Shown piece by piece: positions 41,918 to 50,262 of a DNA stretch of 64,000 nucleotides. The notes under the pieces are model-generated. The model was given only the letters and a program-made list of their open reading frames with translations, did not search any database and was not told the DNA's origin. Location: NCBI GenBank assembly GCA_002408125.1, contig DHQO01000005.1:124001-188000 (forward strand). The letters are read 5' to 3'. The number at the start of each line of letters is the position of its first letter. Within the stretch, counting starts at the first letter, position 1. The position numbers and the translations under genes are program-made. Source of the stretch: Hyphomonadaceae bacterium UBA5336. GTDB taxonomy: Bacteria > Pseudomonadota > Alphaproteobacteria > Caulobacterales > Hyphomonadaceae.

Positions 41918-41947
41918 GAGTTTCTCCTTTCTGCTGGATACAGAAAG

Positions 41948-41973
41948 AACGCATGCCCTGTAGGCAGAGTTCC
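41948..41973 (-). promoter_or_regulatory. EcfG-type promoter, exact, 17-nt spacer, for CsbD gene
   Basis: GGAAC-N17-CGTT on the minus strand, 31 nt before the start at 41917. Confidence 0.75.
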
Positions 41974-42055
41974 TGAAGAAACCGGCGCGGAAAACGCAAA
42001 TGGGCGCCCATCGAAGCGCCCATTCAACAGGATCGATAGGAAAGCCGGAAGTCCG

Positions 42056-42706
42056 TTAGACGGTAATCCCGGCAGCCTTGGCATCGGCCAGGAAGGCCGC
42101 CAGGCCCTTGTCGGTCAGCGGGTGGTTGGAGAGGCCGGCAATCACCGCCGGTGGGGCGGTCATCACATCGGCGCCAGCCAGCGCGCATTCCTTCACATGC
42201 AGCGGGCTGCGGATCGAGGCGGCGAGAATTTCCGTCTCGAAGCCGTAATTATCGTAGATCTGGCGGATCTCCTGAATCAGCTCCAGCCCGTCGACATGGA
42301 TATCATCCAGCCGGCCGATGAAGGGTGAGATATAGCTCGCGCCGACCTTGGCCGCGAGCAGGGCCTGGTTGGCCGAAAAGCACAGGGTGACATTGGTCGC
42401 CACGCCTTCCTCGGAGAAGATCTTGCAGGCCTTCAGGCCGTCCATGGTGAGCGGCAACTTGATGACCACATTGTCGGCGATCTTCGCCAGCGCGCGGCCC
42501 TCGGCCAGCATCACCTCGGTCTCGGTGGCGATCACCTCGGCGCTGACCGGCCCGTCGACGATCTCGCAGATCTCGGCGATGACTTCCTTGAAGTCGCGGC
42601 CGGATTTCTTGATCAGCGAGGGATTGGTCGTCACGCCATCGCACAGGCCGGAGGCATAAAGCTCCCGGATTGCGCTGATGTCGGCTGTGTCGATGAAGAA
42701 TTTCAT
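42056..42706 (-). CDS. transaldolase-like protein (TalC/Fsa type)
   Basis: 216 residues, the short decameric transaldolase/fructose-6-phosphate aldolase type: MKFFIDTADISAIRELYASGLCDGVTTNPSLI, Schiff-base Lys in VVIKLPLT, and ISPFIGRLDDI. It works in the non-oxidative pentose phosphate pathway on the products of xylulose-5-phosphate. It lies 19 nt after xylA, so it is the third gene of a xylB-xylA-tal unit and supplies the next steps of pentose use. Transaldolase and F6P aldolase activity cannot be told apart here with certainty. Confidence 0.9.
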   Translation of the reverse strand: MKFFIDTADISAIRELYASGLCDGVTTNPSLIKKSGRDFKEVIAEICEIVDGPVSAEVIATETEVMLAEGRALAKIADNVVIKLPLTMDGLKACKIFSEEGVATNVTLCFSANQALLAAKVGASYISPFIGRLDDIHVDGLELIQEIRQIYDNYGFETEILAASIRSPLHVKECALAGADVMTAPPAVIAGLSNHPLTDKGLAAFLADAKAAGITV

Positions 42707-42725
42707 GGGTCTGTCCAGACGGGGC

Positions 42726-44069
42726 TTATTTGAGACTGCGGTTCACAATGTTTTCCAGGTATTCCTGACGGCCGGACGTGTGGTGGCCGTCGATACCGTC
42801 GGCTTTAGCGCGATCTGCGATATCGGCAAGACTGGTCGCATCCGCGGTCATGAACTTGCCCAACTCGCCGTCCCAGCCAGCATAGCGCTCTGCCTTGAAC
42901 TTGGCGAGGTCGCCCTTCTCGATCAAGTCCGCTGCGCTCAGCAGGGCGCGGGCGAGGGCGTCGACCCCGCCGACATGGGCGTAGAACAGGTCGCTGAGAT
43001 CAGACGACTGTCGGCGCACCTTGGCGTCGAAGTTGAAACCGCCCGTGTCGAGACCGCCGGACGGCAGGAGCTCGATCAGCGCCAGGGTGATGTCGCGGAT
43101 ATCCAGGTTGAACTGGTCGGTGTCCCAGCCATTCTGGTAGTTGCCCGAGTTGATGTCGATCGAGCCCATCACGCCAAGCGACACCGCCGTGGCGATCTCG
43201 TGAGCGAAGCTGTGACCCGACAGGGTGGCGTGGTTCGGCTCGATATTGACGTGCACTTCATTGTCGATGCCGAAGCGCTGCAGGAAGCCGTGGATCGAGG
43301 CGGAGTCGAAATCGTACTGGTGGTACATCGGCTCATGCGGTTTCGGCTCGATCAGGATCTTGCCGGTAAAGCCGATCTTGTATTTGTGCTCGACCACCTT
43401 GGCCAGGAACCGGCCGAAATTCTCCAGCTCGCGGGTAAGGTCGGTGTTGAGCAGGGTGTCATAGCCCTCGCGGCCGCCCCACAGCACATAGTTCGAGCCA
43501 CCCAGCGCATGGGTCATCTCAAGGCATTCGCGCACCTGGCGCACGGCGCAGGCAGCCACGTCCGGGTCCGGGCTGGTCAGGCCGCCGGCGGCATAGCGCG
43601 GATGGGAGAAGAGGTTCGCCGTGCCCCAGAGCAGCTTCACGCCGGTTTCCTGCTGGTAGGCACCGAGGCGATCCTTCATGCGGGCGAGATTGTTCGACAG
43701 CTCGTCGGGTGTTGGAGAGTACTCGCACACATCCACATCATGGAAACAGTAGAAGGGCAGGTCGAGCTTGGTGAAGAACTCGAAAGCCGCGGCCATCTTG
43801 CGATCTGCCGCTTCGCGGTCATTGGCGGCATTGTGCCAGGGGCGGTCGAAGGTGCCGGCACCGAAGATGTCATAGCCGTCCCAGCAGAAGGTGTGCCAGT
43901 AGCACACGGCCATGCGCAGATGGTCCTCCATGCGCTTGCCCAGGACCATCTGGTCCTTGTCATAGTAGCGATAGGCCAGCAGGTTTTCCGAATCCGGGCC
44001 TTCGAACTTAATCTGCGGGATGTCCCCGAAGACGGTGCCGAAGCCGCCAATTGAGCTGCCGTCTGCCAT
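42726..44069 (-). CDS. xylA: xylose isomerase
   Basis: 447 residues, class II length. Converts D-xylose to D-xylulose with two divalent metals. Motifs: YCFHDVDVCEYS (catalytic His), KILIEPKPHEPMYHQYDFD (metal Glu/Lys region), EPNHATLSGHSFAHE and DINSGNYQNGWDTDQFN. The ATG shares one base with the xylB stop (TAATG). Its presence shows that this organism uses the isomerase route for xylose, whereas Caulobacter uses the oxidative Weimberg route. Confidence 0.96.
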   Translation of the reverse strand: MADGSSIGGFGTVFGDIPQIKFEGPDSENLLAYRYYDKDQMVLGKRMEDHLRMAVCYWHTFCWDGYDIFGAGTFDRPWHNAANDREAADRKMAAAFEFFTKLDLPFYCFHDVDVCEYSPTPDELSNNLARMKDRLGAYQQETGVKLLWGTANLFSHPRYAAGGLTSPDPDVAACAVRQVRECLEMTHALGGSNYVLWGGREGYDTLLNTDLTRELENFGRFLAKVVEHKYKIGFTGKILIEPKPHEPMYHQYDFDSASIHGFLQRFGIDNEVHVNIEPNHATLSGHSFAHEIATAVSLGVMGSIDINSGNYQNGWDTDQFNLDIRDITLALIELLPSGGLDTGGFNFDAKVRRQSSDLSDLFYAHVGGVDALARALLSAADLIEKGDLAKFKAERYAGWDGELGKFMTADATSLADIADRAKADGIDGHHTSGRQEYLENIVNRSLK

Positions 44070-45526
44070 TACTTGCCTCCATTGAACTCCCCGGCCAGCG
44101 CGTCATAGAGCGAGGCAGACCGGGCGATCTTTGCGTTGATTGTTTCGATGTCGTGATCTGAGGGCTCGACGATATCCAGGGCCCGCGGGGCCTTGAACAC
44201 GTCTTCCATGTCGCCGCCCTGATGACCGTAGAGCGCCAGGCGCGCGGCGCCATAGGCCGGGCCGGCAGCGGCGCCTTCGCGGTAGACCAGGGGCAGCTGC
44301 AGCGCGGCGGCCAGGATGCGGCCCCAGTAGAGCGAGCGCGAGCCGCCGCCGATGACGGAGATGGCATTGACGTCCACATCGGCGGCCGTGAGGGCCTCCA
44401 GGCCCTGGGCCATGCCGAAGGCAACGCCCTCCAGAACAGCCTGGGCGATCTGCGCCGGACCGCTGTCATGGGTCAGGCCAAAGAGAACGCCCTGGGCATG
44501 GGGGTTGTTGTGCGGGGTGCGCTCGCCGGAAAGATACGGCAGGAAGGTTTCCCGGCAGCCCAGCGTACCCTCGGTTGCAGCAAGATCAATCAGCGCGCCG
44601 GCATCGGCGCAGCCGGTCAGCTTGCAGGCCCAGTCGAGGCAGCTCGCCGCGCTCAGCATCACCGACATCAGGTGCCAGCGATCGGGCAGGGCATGGCAGA
44701 AGGCATGCGCGGCGGAAGCGGGGTTGGAGCGATAGGTATTGCCGGCCACGAAGATGACGCCCGAGGTGCCGAGCGACATCAGCGCCTCGCCCTCGTCGAT
44801 CACGCCGACCCCGGCCGCGCCGGCGGCATTGTCGCCGCCGCCAGCGACCACGGGCACGCGCTCCATGCCCCAGGCCTCGGCATTTTCCTGGCGGAGTCTG
44901 CCGGTCACCTCGTGGCCTTCATAGAGCCTGGGCATATGGCTCTCATCGAGCCCGGTGGCGGCGAGCAGCTCACCCGACCAGCGCCGTCCGGCCACATCCA
45001 TCCAAAGTGTGCCCGAGGAATCCGACATGTCGGAGGCAAGCTCGGTGGTCATTCTCAGGCGCACATAGTCCTTCGGCAGAAGGACCGTTTTGACCCTGTC
45101 GAAAATCTCCGGCTCGTGCCGGCGCACCCATTCCAGCTTCGGGGCGGTGAAGCCCGGCATGACGCGGTTACCGCCCAGGGTGATGAAGGCATCGGTGCGC
45201 GCTTCGAGATCGGCGCACTCGGCGAAACTGCGGCCATCGTTCCAGAGGATGGCCGGGCGCAAGGGCGCGCGATTGGCATCCAGCAGCGTGGCGCCATGCA
45301 TCTGGCCGGACAGGCCAATGGCCTTCACGCGGTGACGCTTGTCGACGTTGAGGCCGGCGACGGCCATGTTTGTTGCGGTCCACCAGTCGGACGGGTTCTG
45401 TTCTGACCAAAGCGGTCTGGGGCGGGAGATCGGAAGATCCGCCGAGCTTGAATCGACGACACTGCCCGCCTCATCGATGAGAACGGTCTTCACACTCGAT
45501 GTGCCGATATCGATACCCAGATACAA
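44069..45526 (-). CDS. xylB: xylulokinase
   Basis: 485 residues, FGGY carbohydrate kinase: MYLGIDIGTSSVKTVLIDEAG (phosphate-binding loop), LSGQMHGATLLD (the MHG of xylulokinases), GGGDNAAGAAGVGV, and a C-terminal GGGSRSLYWGRI. Phosphorylates D-xylulose. First gene of xylB-xylA-tal, with a LacI-type operator at 45575-45588 about 50 nt upstream. Confidence 0.96.
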   Translation of the reverse strand: MYLGIDIGTSSVKTVLIDEAGSVVDSSSADLPISRPRPLWSEQNPSDWWTATNMAVAGLNVDKRHRVKAIGLSGQMHGATLLDANRAPLRPAILWNDGRSFAECADLEARTDAFITLGGNRVMPGFTAPKLEWVRRHEPEIFDRVKTVLLPKDYVRLRMTTELASDMSDSSGTLWMDVAGRRWSGELLAATGLDESHMPRLYEGHEVTGRLRQENAEAWGMERVPVVAGGGDNAAGAAGVGVIDEGEALMSLGTSGVIFVAGNTYRSNPASAAHAFCHALPDRWHLMSVMLSAASCLDWACKLTGCADAGALIDLAATEGTLGCRETFLPYLSGERTPHNNPHAQGVLFGLTHDSGPAQIAQAVLEGVAFGMAQGLEALTAADVDVNAISVIGGGSRSLYWGRILAAALQLPLVYREGAAAGPAYGAARLALYGHQGGDMEDVFKAPRALDIVEPSDHDIETINAKIARSASLYDALAGEFNGGK

Positions 45527-45574
45527 GGTCTACTCCCTTCCCCCGGCGATCTCGTGTCGCCTGTCATCGCAATT

Positions 45575-45588
45575 TGATAACGCTAACA
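45575..45588. promoter_or_regulatory. XylR (LacI-type) operator upstream of xylBA
   Basis: TGATAACGCTAACA, a 14-bp near-palindrome with central CG, matching the elements at 46107, 50183 and 58132. It probably binds the LacI-type regulator encoded at 47761. Confidence 0.75.
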
Positions 45589-45657
45589 TTCCGATGATCC
45601 GCTGGCAATGGCTGAACTGCGTAAGATTGTCCCGAATAGTTGGGAAATCCGATGCAA

Positions 45658-45900
45658 TCATTCAGACTCAGGCCTTTCCGCGAGGATATGCCAGGTGACG
45701 GCCTGGAAGGTATCGACCCAGATTTCGGCTTCATGCGCCGCAAGATAGTCCAGCAGCTCCTGGTGAGCCTCACCCGAGACCGCCAGATAATCGCCCCCGA
45801 CGCCATGGAAGGTGAAGGTCGCGAGCCCTCCAGTGACTAATGCATCTTCGACATAGGCGATCAGCTCCGTGCCACTCGCGCCGACCGGGCCAGATGTCGC
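45658..45900 (-). pseudogene. 3' remnant of a polysaccharide deacetylase-like gene
   Basis: About 80 codons on the minus strand, ending in TGA at 45658, encode SGPVGASGTELIAYVEDAL, then GGLATFTFHGVGGDYLAVSG and DYLAAHEAEIWVDTFQAVT. These are the last strands and helix of a NodB-type polysaccharide deacetylase, including the TFHGVGG loop. The frame is closed by stops upstream and the catalytic N-terminal two thirds are missing. Such esterases are common in xylan loci, so this is probably a lost acetyl-xylan/polysaccharide esterase. A short plus-strand frame (45894-45986, 30 codons) of unknown origin overlaps the break. Confidence 0.65.
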
Positions 45901-46106
45901 TTGCCTTCAATATCGGCGACTACAAGCAAACCATTGAGATGGGACAGTATTTCGTCCTCAATCTTGGACCCGCCGCGCCGGCATGAGGGTCAGGTGTCCG
46001 GTACACCGCACGGGGCGGACCGTTCGCCGAATGGGTATGTTCTTGACCGGCCTGCTGGTTGAAAAGACTTCCCATGCGCGATCTAGTCAGGTATCGCAGG
46101 ATAATG

Positions 46107-46120
46107 ATAGCCCTAACATA
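46107..46120. promoter_or_regulatory. XylR operator upstream of sugar symporter
   Basis: TGATAGCCCTAACA, one core base off the other copies, 57 nt before the most likely start at 46177. Apart from this element and the remnant at 45658-45900, the 45527-46176 gap shows nothing else. Confidence 0.65.
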
Positions 46121-46176
46121 AGCGTGGGCAGCCAAGGATAGCGGTGCAGGAAAAGCGCCGGTCAAGGGAGGACCAA

Positions 46177-47625
46177 GTGACTGTAGCAACGGTAAGTGAG
46201 GGCAAGTTCGAGGGCGATTTCGCCTTTGTCTTGCTGATTAGTTGTGTCGCCACGATTGGCGGCTTTCTGTTCGGTTTCGACAGTGGCGTGATCAACGGCA
46301 CAGTCGAGGGCCTGCAGGTGGCGTTTAACTCTGACAGTGCCGGCACCGGCTTCAGCGTCGCCTCGATGCTGCTGGGATGTGCAATTGGCGCGGCCGCAGC
46401 CGGTACCATGTCGGATGTCTTTGGGCGACGCACGATGATGATCGTGGCGGCAGTGTTCTTCATTATCTCCGCCTGGGGTTCGGGTATTGCCGGGGGTACG
46501 CTAGAGTTTGTATGCTACCGAATTCTTGGCGGGCTCGCCGTCGGTGCCGCCAGCGTGATGTCACCGGCCTATATCTCCGAGATCGCACCGGCGCATCTGC
46601 GCGGCCGCCTCTCATCAATCCAACAGGTGGCCATTATTACCGGCCTCTTCATCGCCTTCCTGTCCAATTTCATGATTCAGCAGGCCGCCGGATCGGCCTT
46701 GAGTGAATGGATCTGGGGCTTTGAGGCCTGGCGCTGGATGTTCTGGGTGGAGCTCATCCCGGCATTCATCTTCCTGATCGCCCTGCTGGTTATCCCTGAA
46801 AGCCCGCGCTTCCTGGTTGCCAAGGGCTCGCATGAAAAGGCGCATGGCGTGCTGACCCGGGTCGCCGGAGAAAATGCCGCGACCGCCAAGGTGGGGGAAA
46901 TTCGCGAGTCCTTGGCCGGCGACCACAAGCCGTCTCTGGCCGATGCGCTCGGCCAGTATGGCTTCAAGCCAATTGTCTGGATCGGAATTGGCCTGGCGGT
47001 CTTCCAGCAGCTGGTCGGTATCAATGTCGTTTTCTACTACGGCGCTGTCCTCTGGCAGGCTGTGGGCTTCACCGAGAGCCAGGCGCTATTGACCAATGTC
47101 ATTTCGGGCGCGGTCTCGATTGGCGCGGTGCTGGTTGCTCTGGCGCTGATTGACCGGATCGGGCGTAAGCCGCTGCTTTGGGTCGGCTCGATCGGTATGA
47201 CGGCATCCCTTGCCACTGTGGCCTTTGCCTTCTCGCAGGCCCAGTTCGTGGATGGCAGTCTCTCGTTGGATAATCACTTAAATCTTTTCGGTCAGGACAT
47301 TGTTACATTTGGTGTGATCGCTTTCTTGGCAGCGAATGTCTATGTGATCTTCTTCAATGCTTCCTGGGGACCTGTGATGTGGGTCTCGTTGGGCGAGATG
47401 TTCCCCAATCAGGTGCGTGGGGCCGGCCTTGCCGTGTCTGGCTTTTCCCAGTGGATTGCCAATTTTCTGATTACGGTGACCTTCCCGATAATGCTGACCA
47501 CAGCCTTTATCGGACTGACCGGGGCATATGCCTTCTATGCCGTCTGTGCGTTCATCTCGATCTTCTTCGTGATGAAGGCCGTGCGCGAGACCAAGGGCAT
47601 GGAGCTCGAGCACATGACCAATTAG
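46177..47625 (+). CDS. MFS sugar:proton symporter (XylE-like)
   Basis: 482 residues from GTG at 46177, placed by a GGGAGG site 5 nt upstream; a GTG at 46144 has none. Twelve TM sugar-porter family: GGFLFGFDSGVINGT (TM1), DVFGRRTMMI (RXGRR loop), PESPRFLV after TM6, QQLVGINVVFYY (sugar-contacting TM7), DRIGRKPLL. Probably imports xylose given its neighbours and its operator. The plus-strand unit ends in a good terminator. Confidence 0.92.
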   Translation: MTVATVSEGKFEGDFAFVLLISCVATIGGFLFGFDSGVINGTVEGLQVAFNSDSAGTGFSVASMLLGCAIGAAAAGTMSDVFGRRTMMIVAAVFFIISAWGSGIAGGTLEFVCYRILGGLAVGAASVMSPAYISEIAPAHLRGRLSSIQQVAIITGLFIAFLSNFMIQQAAGSALSEWIWGFEAWRWMFWVELIPAFIFLIALLVIPESPRFLVAKGSHEKAHGVLTRVAGENAATAKVGEIRESLAGDHKPSLADALGQYGFKPIVWIGIGLAVFQQLVGINVVFYYGAVLWQAVGFTESQALLTNVISGAVSIGAVLVALALIDRIGRKPLLWVGSIGMTASLATVAFAFSQAQFVDGSLSLDNHLNLFGQDIVTFGVIAFLAANVYVIFFNASWGPVMWVSLGEMFPNQVRGAGLAVSGFSQWIANFLITVTFPIMLTTAFIGLTGAYAFYAVCAFISIFFVMKAVRETKGMELEHMTN

Positions 47626-47652
47626 GGCATCATCCTCCCGGATGCCCGGACT

Positions 47653-47685
47653 GGGCAGGCGTCCCCGTGCGCCTGCCCTTTTCTT
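47653..47685 (+). terminator. intrinsic terminator after symporter gene
   Basis: GGGCAGGCG / CGCCTGCCC stem with an 8-nt loop followed by TTTTCTTT. Confidence 0.85.
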
Positions 47686-47760
47686 TGGGGAGAGCCGCGA
47701 AAGCAAACGCTCCGCCTGTGACAGGGCGGGGCGTAGCCTTGTGTAACTGGGCAGGGGACC

Positions 47761-48795
47761 TTAGCGCGGGTCGGAAACGCTTTCGCGCTCGATGATGTCG
47801 ACCGTGTCGATATAGTCGGCCTTCACATCGACCTCGGCATCCTTCTTCAGATTGTTCTCCGACAGCAAGGTTACGGCGCGGCGGGCAATCTCGGAAATCG
47901 GCTGGCGCACGGTGGTCAGTTGCGGCCAGATCGCGGCACTGATGGCGGTATCGTCGAAGCCAACCACGGAGAGATCGCCGGGCACCTTGAGAGAACGGCG
48001 ATGAGCCGCGGCGATCACGCCGGCGGCCATGTCATCGTTTGAGGCAAAGATCGCGGTCGGCGCCTGCGAGGCGCTGAGCAGCTTTTCGGTCAGTTCCATG
48101 CCCGAGCGAAACGTGAAGTCGCCTTCCACCACCATCCCCGGATCGAGGTCCAGGCCATGCTCGGCCATGGCGCGCTCGAAGCCTTCCTTCCGCGACAGGC
48201 TGGAAGGGTGCTCGGCAGGGCCGGTGATGAAACCGATCCGCTTGTGGCCATGCTCGATGAGATACTCCGTCATGGAATGGGCGGCGGCGGTGTCGTCGAA
48301 CACCACGCTGGAGAATTGCCCGGTAGGATCTTCATGGCTGACCAGCACGGTGCGTACGCCGGCATCGCTCATCAGACGGATCAGCGCCTTGTTGGCGCTC
48401 AGCGGCGGGGTGAGGATCAGGCCATCCAGGCCGATCTTGCGCAGGCGCATGGCGATTTCCGAGGTGTCGGTGCCTTCCTCGATCTCGGAAAGGTCTTCCA
48501 GCATGAGATGGTGGCCAAGCTCGCGGCAGGTTTTCAGGGCGCCAACCAGCAGCTCGCTGAGATAGCCCGAGCTCGGATTGTAATAGACCAGCCCGATCAG
48601 CATGGACTTGCCACCGGCCAGACCGCGCGCGAGCATGTTGGGGCGGTAGTTGAGCGCCTCGATGGCGGCTTCGACTTTCAGGCGGGTTGCTTCCTTGACC
48701 AGGCTGCGCTGGTTCAGGACCCGGGACACCGTCATTTGAGATACGCCGGCCTGTTCGGCCACTTCCTTGATTGTCGCGTTCTGTCGCCTAGACAA
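47761..48795 (-). CDS. xylR: LacI-family transcription regulator of the xylan locus
   Basis: 344 residues. An N-terminal LacI helix-turn-helix (ATIKEVAEQAGVSQMTVSRVLNQ) and hinge with NYRPNMLARGLAGGK, then a periplasmic-binding-like sensor (GHKRIGFITGPAEH, IFASNDDMAAGVIAAA, SVVGFDDT). The recognition helix has the S-x-x-T-V-S-R-V-L-N series that fits TGATARCG half sites. Four such operators are found in the window. Inducer probably xylose or a xylo-oligosaccharide. The 188-nt gap to the GH10 gene carries only a GGTTATAACC palindrome (about 48870-48880) of unknown meaning. Confidence 0.92.
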   Translation of the reverse strand: MSRRQNATIKEVAEQAGVSQMTVSRVLNQRSLVKEATRLKVEAAIEALNYRPNMLARGLAGGKSMLIGLVYYNPSSGYLSELLVGALKTCRELGHHLMLEDLSEIEEGTDTSEIAMRLRKIGLDGLILTPPLSANKALIRLMSDAGVRTVLVSHEDPTGQFSSVVFDDTAAAHSMTEYLIEHGHKRIGFITGPAEHPSSLSRKEGFERAMAEHGLDLDPGMVVEGDFTFRSGMELTEKLLSASQAPTAIFASNDDMAAGVIAAAHRRSLKVPGDLSVVGFDDTAISAAIWPQLTTVRQPISEIARRAVTLLSENNLKKDAEVDVKADYIDTVDIIERESVSDPR

Positions 48796-48983
48796 AGCAG
48801 ACCCTATCCAAATTCCTGCAGGCTTGAGCTAAAGGTTCGATCGCCTGTCTGTTCTTATTGGTGAAGAGGTTATAACCCCGATTCAGTAAAGAAACTTGTA
48901 CCCCTAAAACAGGGCAACGCAATATTTTGCCCCTTCTGGGTGCAGTTTGAGCCTGTCTGATCGTGTAATGGGCGCGCTATCAG

Positions 48984-50141
48984 TTAGCCGAGCGGAGCCC
49001 TCTCCGGCGCCGCGAGCAGGGCTTCGGCGATGGCCGTGCGCATCGGTTTGGGCTGGTAATGCTCGTCATAGAGGGTCGGGCGTTTGAGCACGCCATCCTC
49101 GCGCGGCAGGAAACCCTGGAGCCAGTTCTGGTCGTCCACCATGCCCCAGATCAGGATTTCCTTGAGCTGCGGATAGCTCAGCATCAGGTCGAAATAGTCG
49201 CGGGTGTAGCTCGCCATGGCCTCATCGCGATAGGCGATGTCGGGCGTCATCCGCGTGTCGTTGACATCGAACTCGGTGATGTAGATTTCCAGGCCCATGC
49301 CGACGACCTCGTCGACGAAGGCCACCCAGTTGCGCTGTTTCTCGCGCGTGTACTCATCGGGCATCTCATAATTGGAGTGGCTCTGCAGACCGAGACCCTG
49401 CACCGGCACGCCGCGCTTGAGAAGCCGCTCCAGGAAGCGTAGCACGCCGGCGCGGTGCACGGCGCTGGTGTCTTCCCAGCTCATGAAGTCGTTATAGACC
49501 AGCCTTGCATCCGGGGTGTTTTCGCGCGCGGTGGCAAAGCAGAAATCGATCAGTTCCTCGCCCATCTTGTCCAACAGGGAAGTCTGGCGGAACTCGCCGG
49601 TCTGATCGTCGATCGCCTCGTTCACAACATCCCAGGCATAGAGGAAGGGATGATAGCGGCTCGCGACCTGCGAGACATAATTGCCGACAAAGGCCTCGGT
49701 CTCGGCGGCGCTGGTGAATTCCCTGTCATTGATCCAGCCGGGAGAATATTGCGCACGGTGCCAGAGCAGGGCGTGCCCGCGCATGGTGAGATCCTCTGCC
49801 TTTGCAAATTCCACGAGCGCGTCGGCCGGCGCCCAGTTCCAAACGCCCGGCGCCGGGTTGATCGTGTACCATTTGTGCTCGTTCTCCGCGACGATCGTCG
49901 AGCACTCATTGAGGATGATCTGTTTGTACTGCGCGTCCTGAAGCTGGCGCGCGGCCATGGCCGAGCCAAAGCGCAGGCCCTTGGCGGCGGCGAGGTCGCG
50001 CAGCGGAGCATCGGCGGCCAAACCCGTGCTGGCAGTAATCGCTGAGGAGGCGCTGCCGGTGGTGCATCCGGGCAGAAGCGTTGTGGCGGCTGCAGCAGTG
50101 CCTATTGCCAGGCAGTCCCGGCGGGACAGGTTGCGTTTCAT
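48984..50141 (-). CDS. GH10 endo-beta-1,4-xylanase lipoprotein
   Basis: 385 residues from MKRNLSRRDCLAIG, with GGAGG upstream; the frame is open far upstream but those codons lie in the promoter. A twin-Arg signal (SRRDCLAIG) ends in a possible lipobox LLPGC (Cys26). GH10 barrel: NEHKWYTINPAPGVWNW, GHALLWHRAQ, acid/base Glu175 in WDVVNEAIDD, nucleophile Glu290 in EIYITEFDVND. Cuts the xylan main chain. It shares one operator with the divergent GH43 gene. Confidence 0.95.
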   Translation of the reverse strand: MKRNLSRRDCLAIGTAAAATTLLPGCTTGSASSAITASTGLAADAPLRDLAAAKGLRFGSAMAARQLQDAQYKQIILNECSTIVAENEHKWYTINPAPGVWNWAPADALVEFAKAEDLTMRGHALLWHRAQYSPGWINDREFTSAAETEAFVGNYVSQVASRYHPFLYAWDVVNEAIDDQTGEFRQTSLLDKMGEELIDFCFATARENTPDARLVYNDFMSWEDTSAVHRAGVLRFLERLLKRGVPVQGLGLQSHSNYEMPDEYTREKQRNWVAFVDEVVGMGLEIYITEFDVNDTRMTPDIAYRDEAMASYTRDYFDLMLSYPQLKEILIWGMVDDQNWLQGFLPREDGVLKRPTLYDEHYQPKPMRTAIAEALLAAPERAPLG

Positions 50142-50182
50142 GGTCTCTCCTCCCAATCGCCCGATACCGGGTCTTGTCAAAC

Positions 50183-50196
50183 TGATAACGCTATCA
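50183..50196. promoter_or_regulatory. XylR operator between GH10 and GH43 genes
   Basis: TGATAACGCTATCA, the most symmetric copy of the operator. One site in the 121-nt divergent promoter region could control both enzymes. Confidence 0.8.
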
Positions 50197-50262
50197 TTAG
50201 ACTGCATCAAGACCGGTGCCCAAGACGCCGGTGAAAAGAAGACAAAGGGCAGGAGAGACACC

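Noticed and set aside
48866..48882. GGTTATAACC palindrome upstream of the GH10/LacI gap as a regulator site
   Set aside because: It is a single short palindrome unlike the four shared operators; no second copy supports it.
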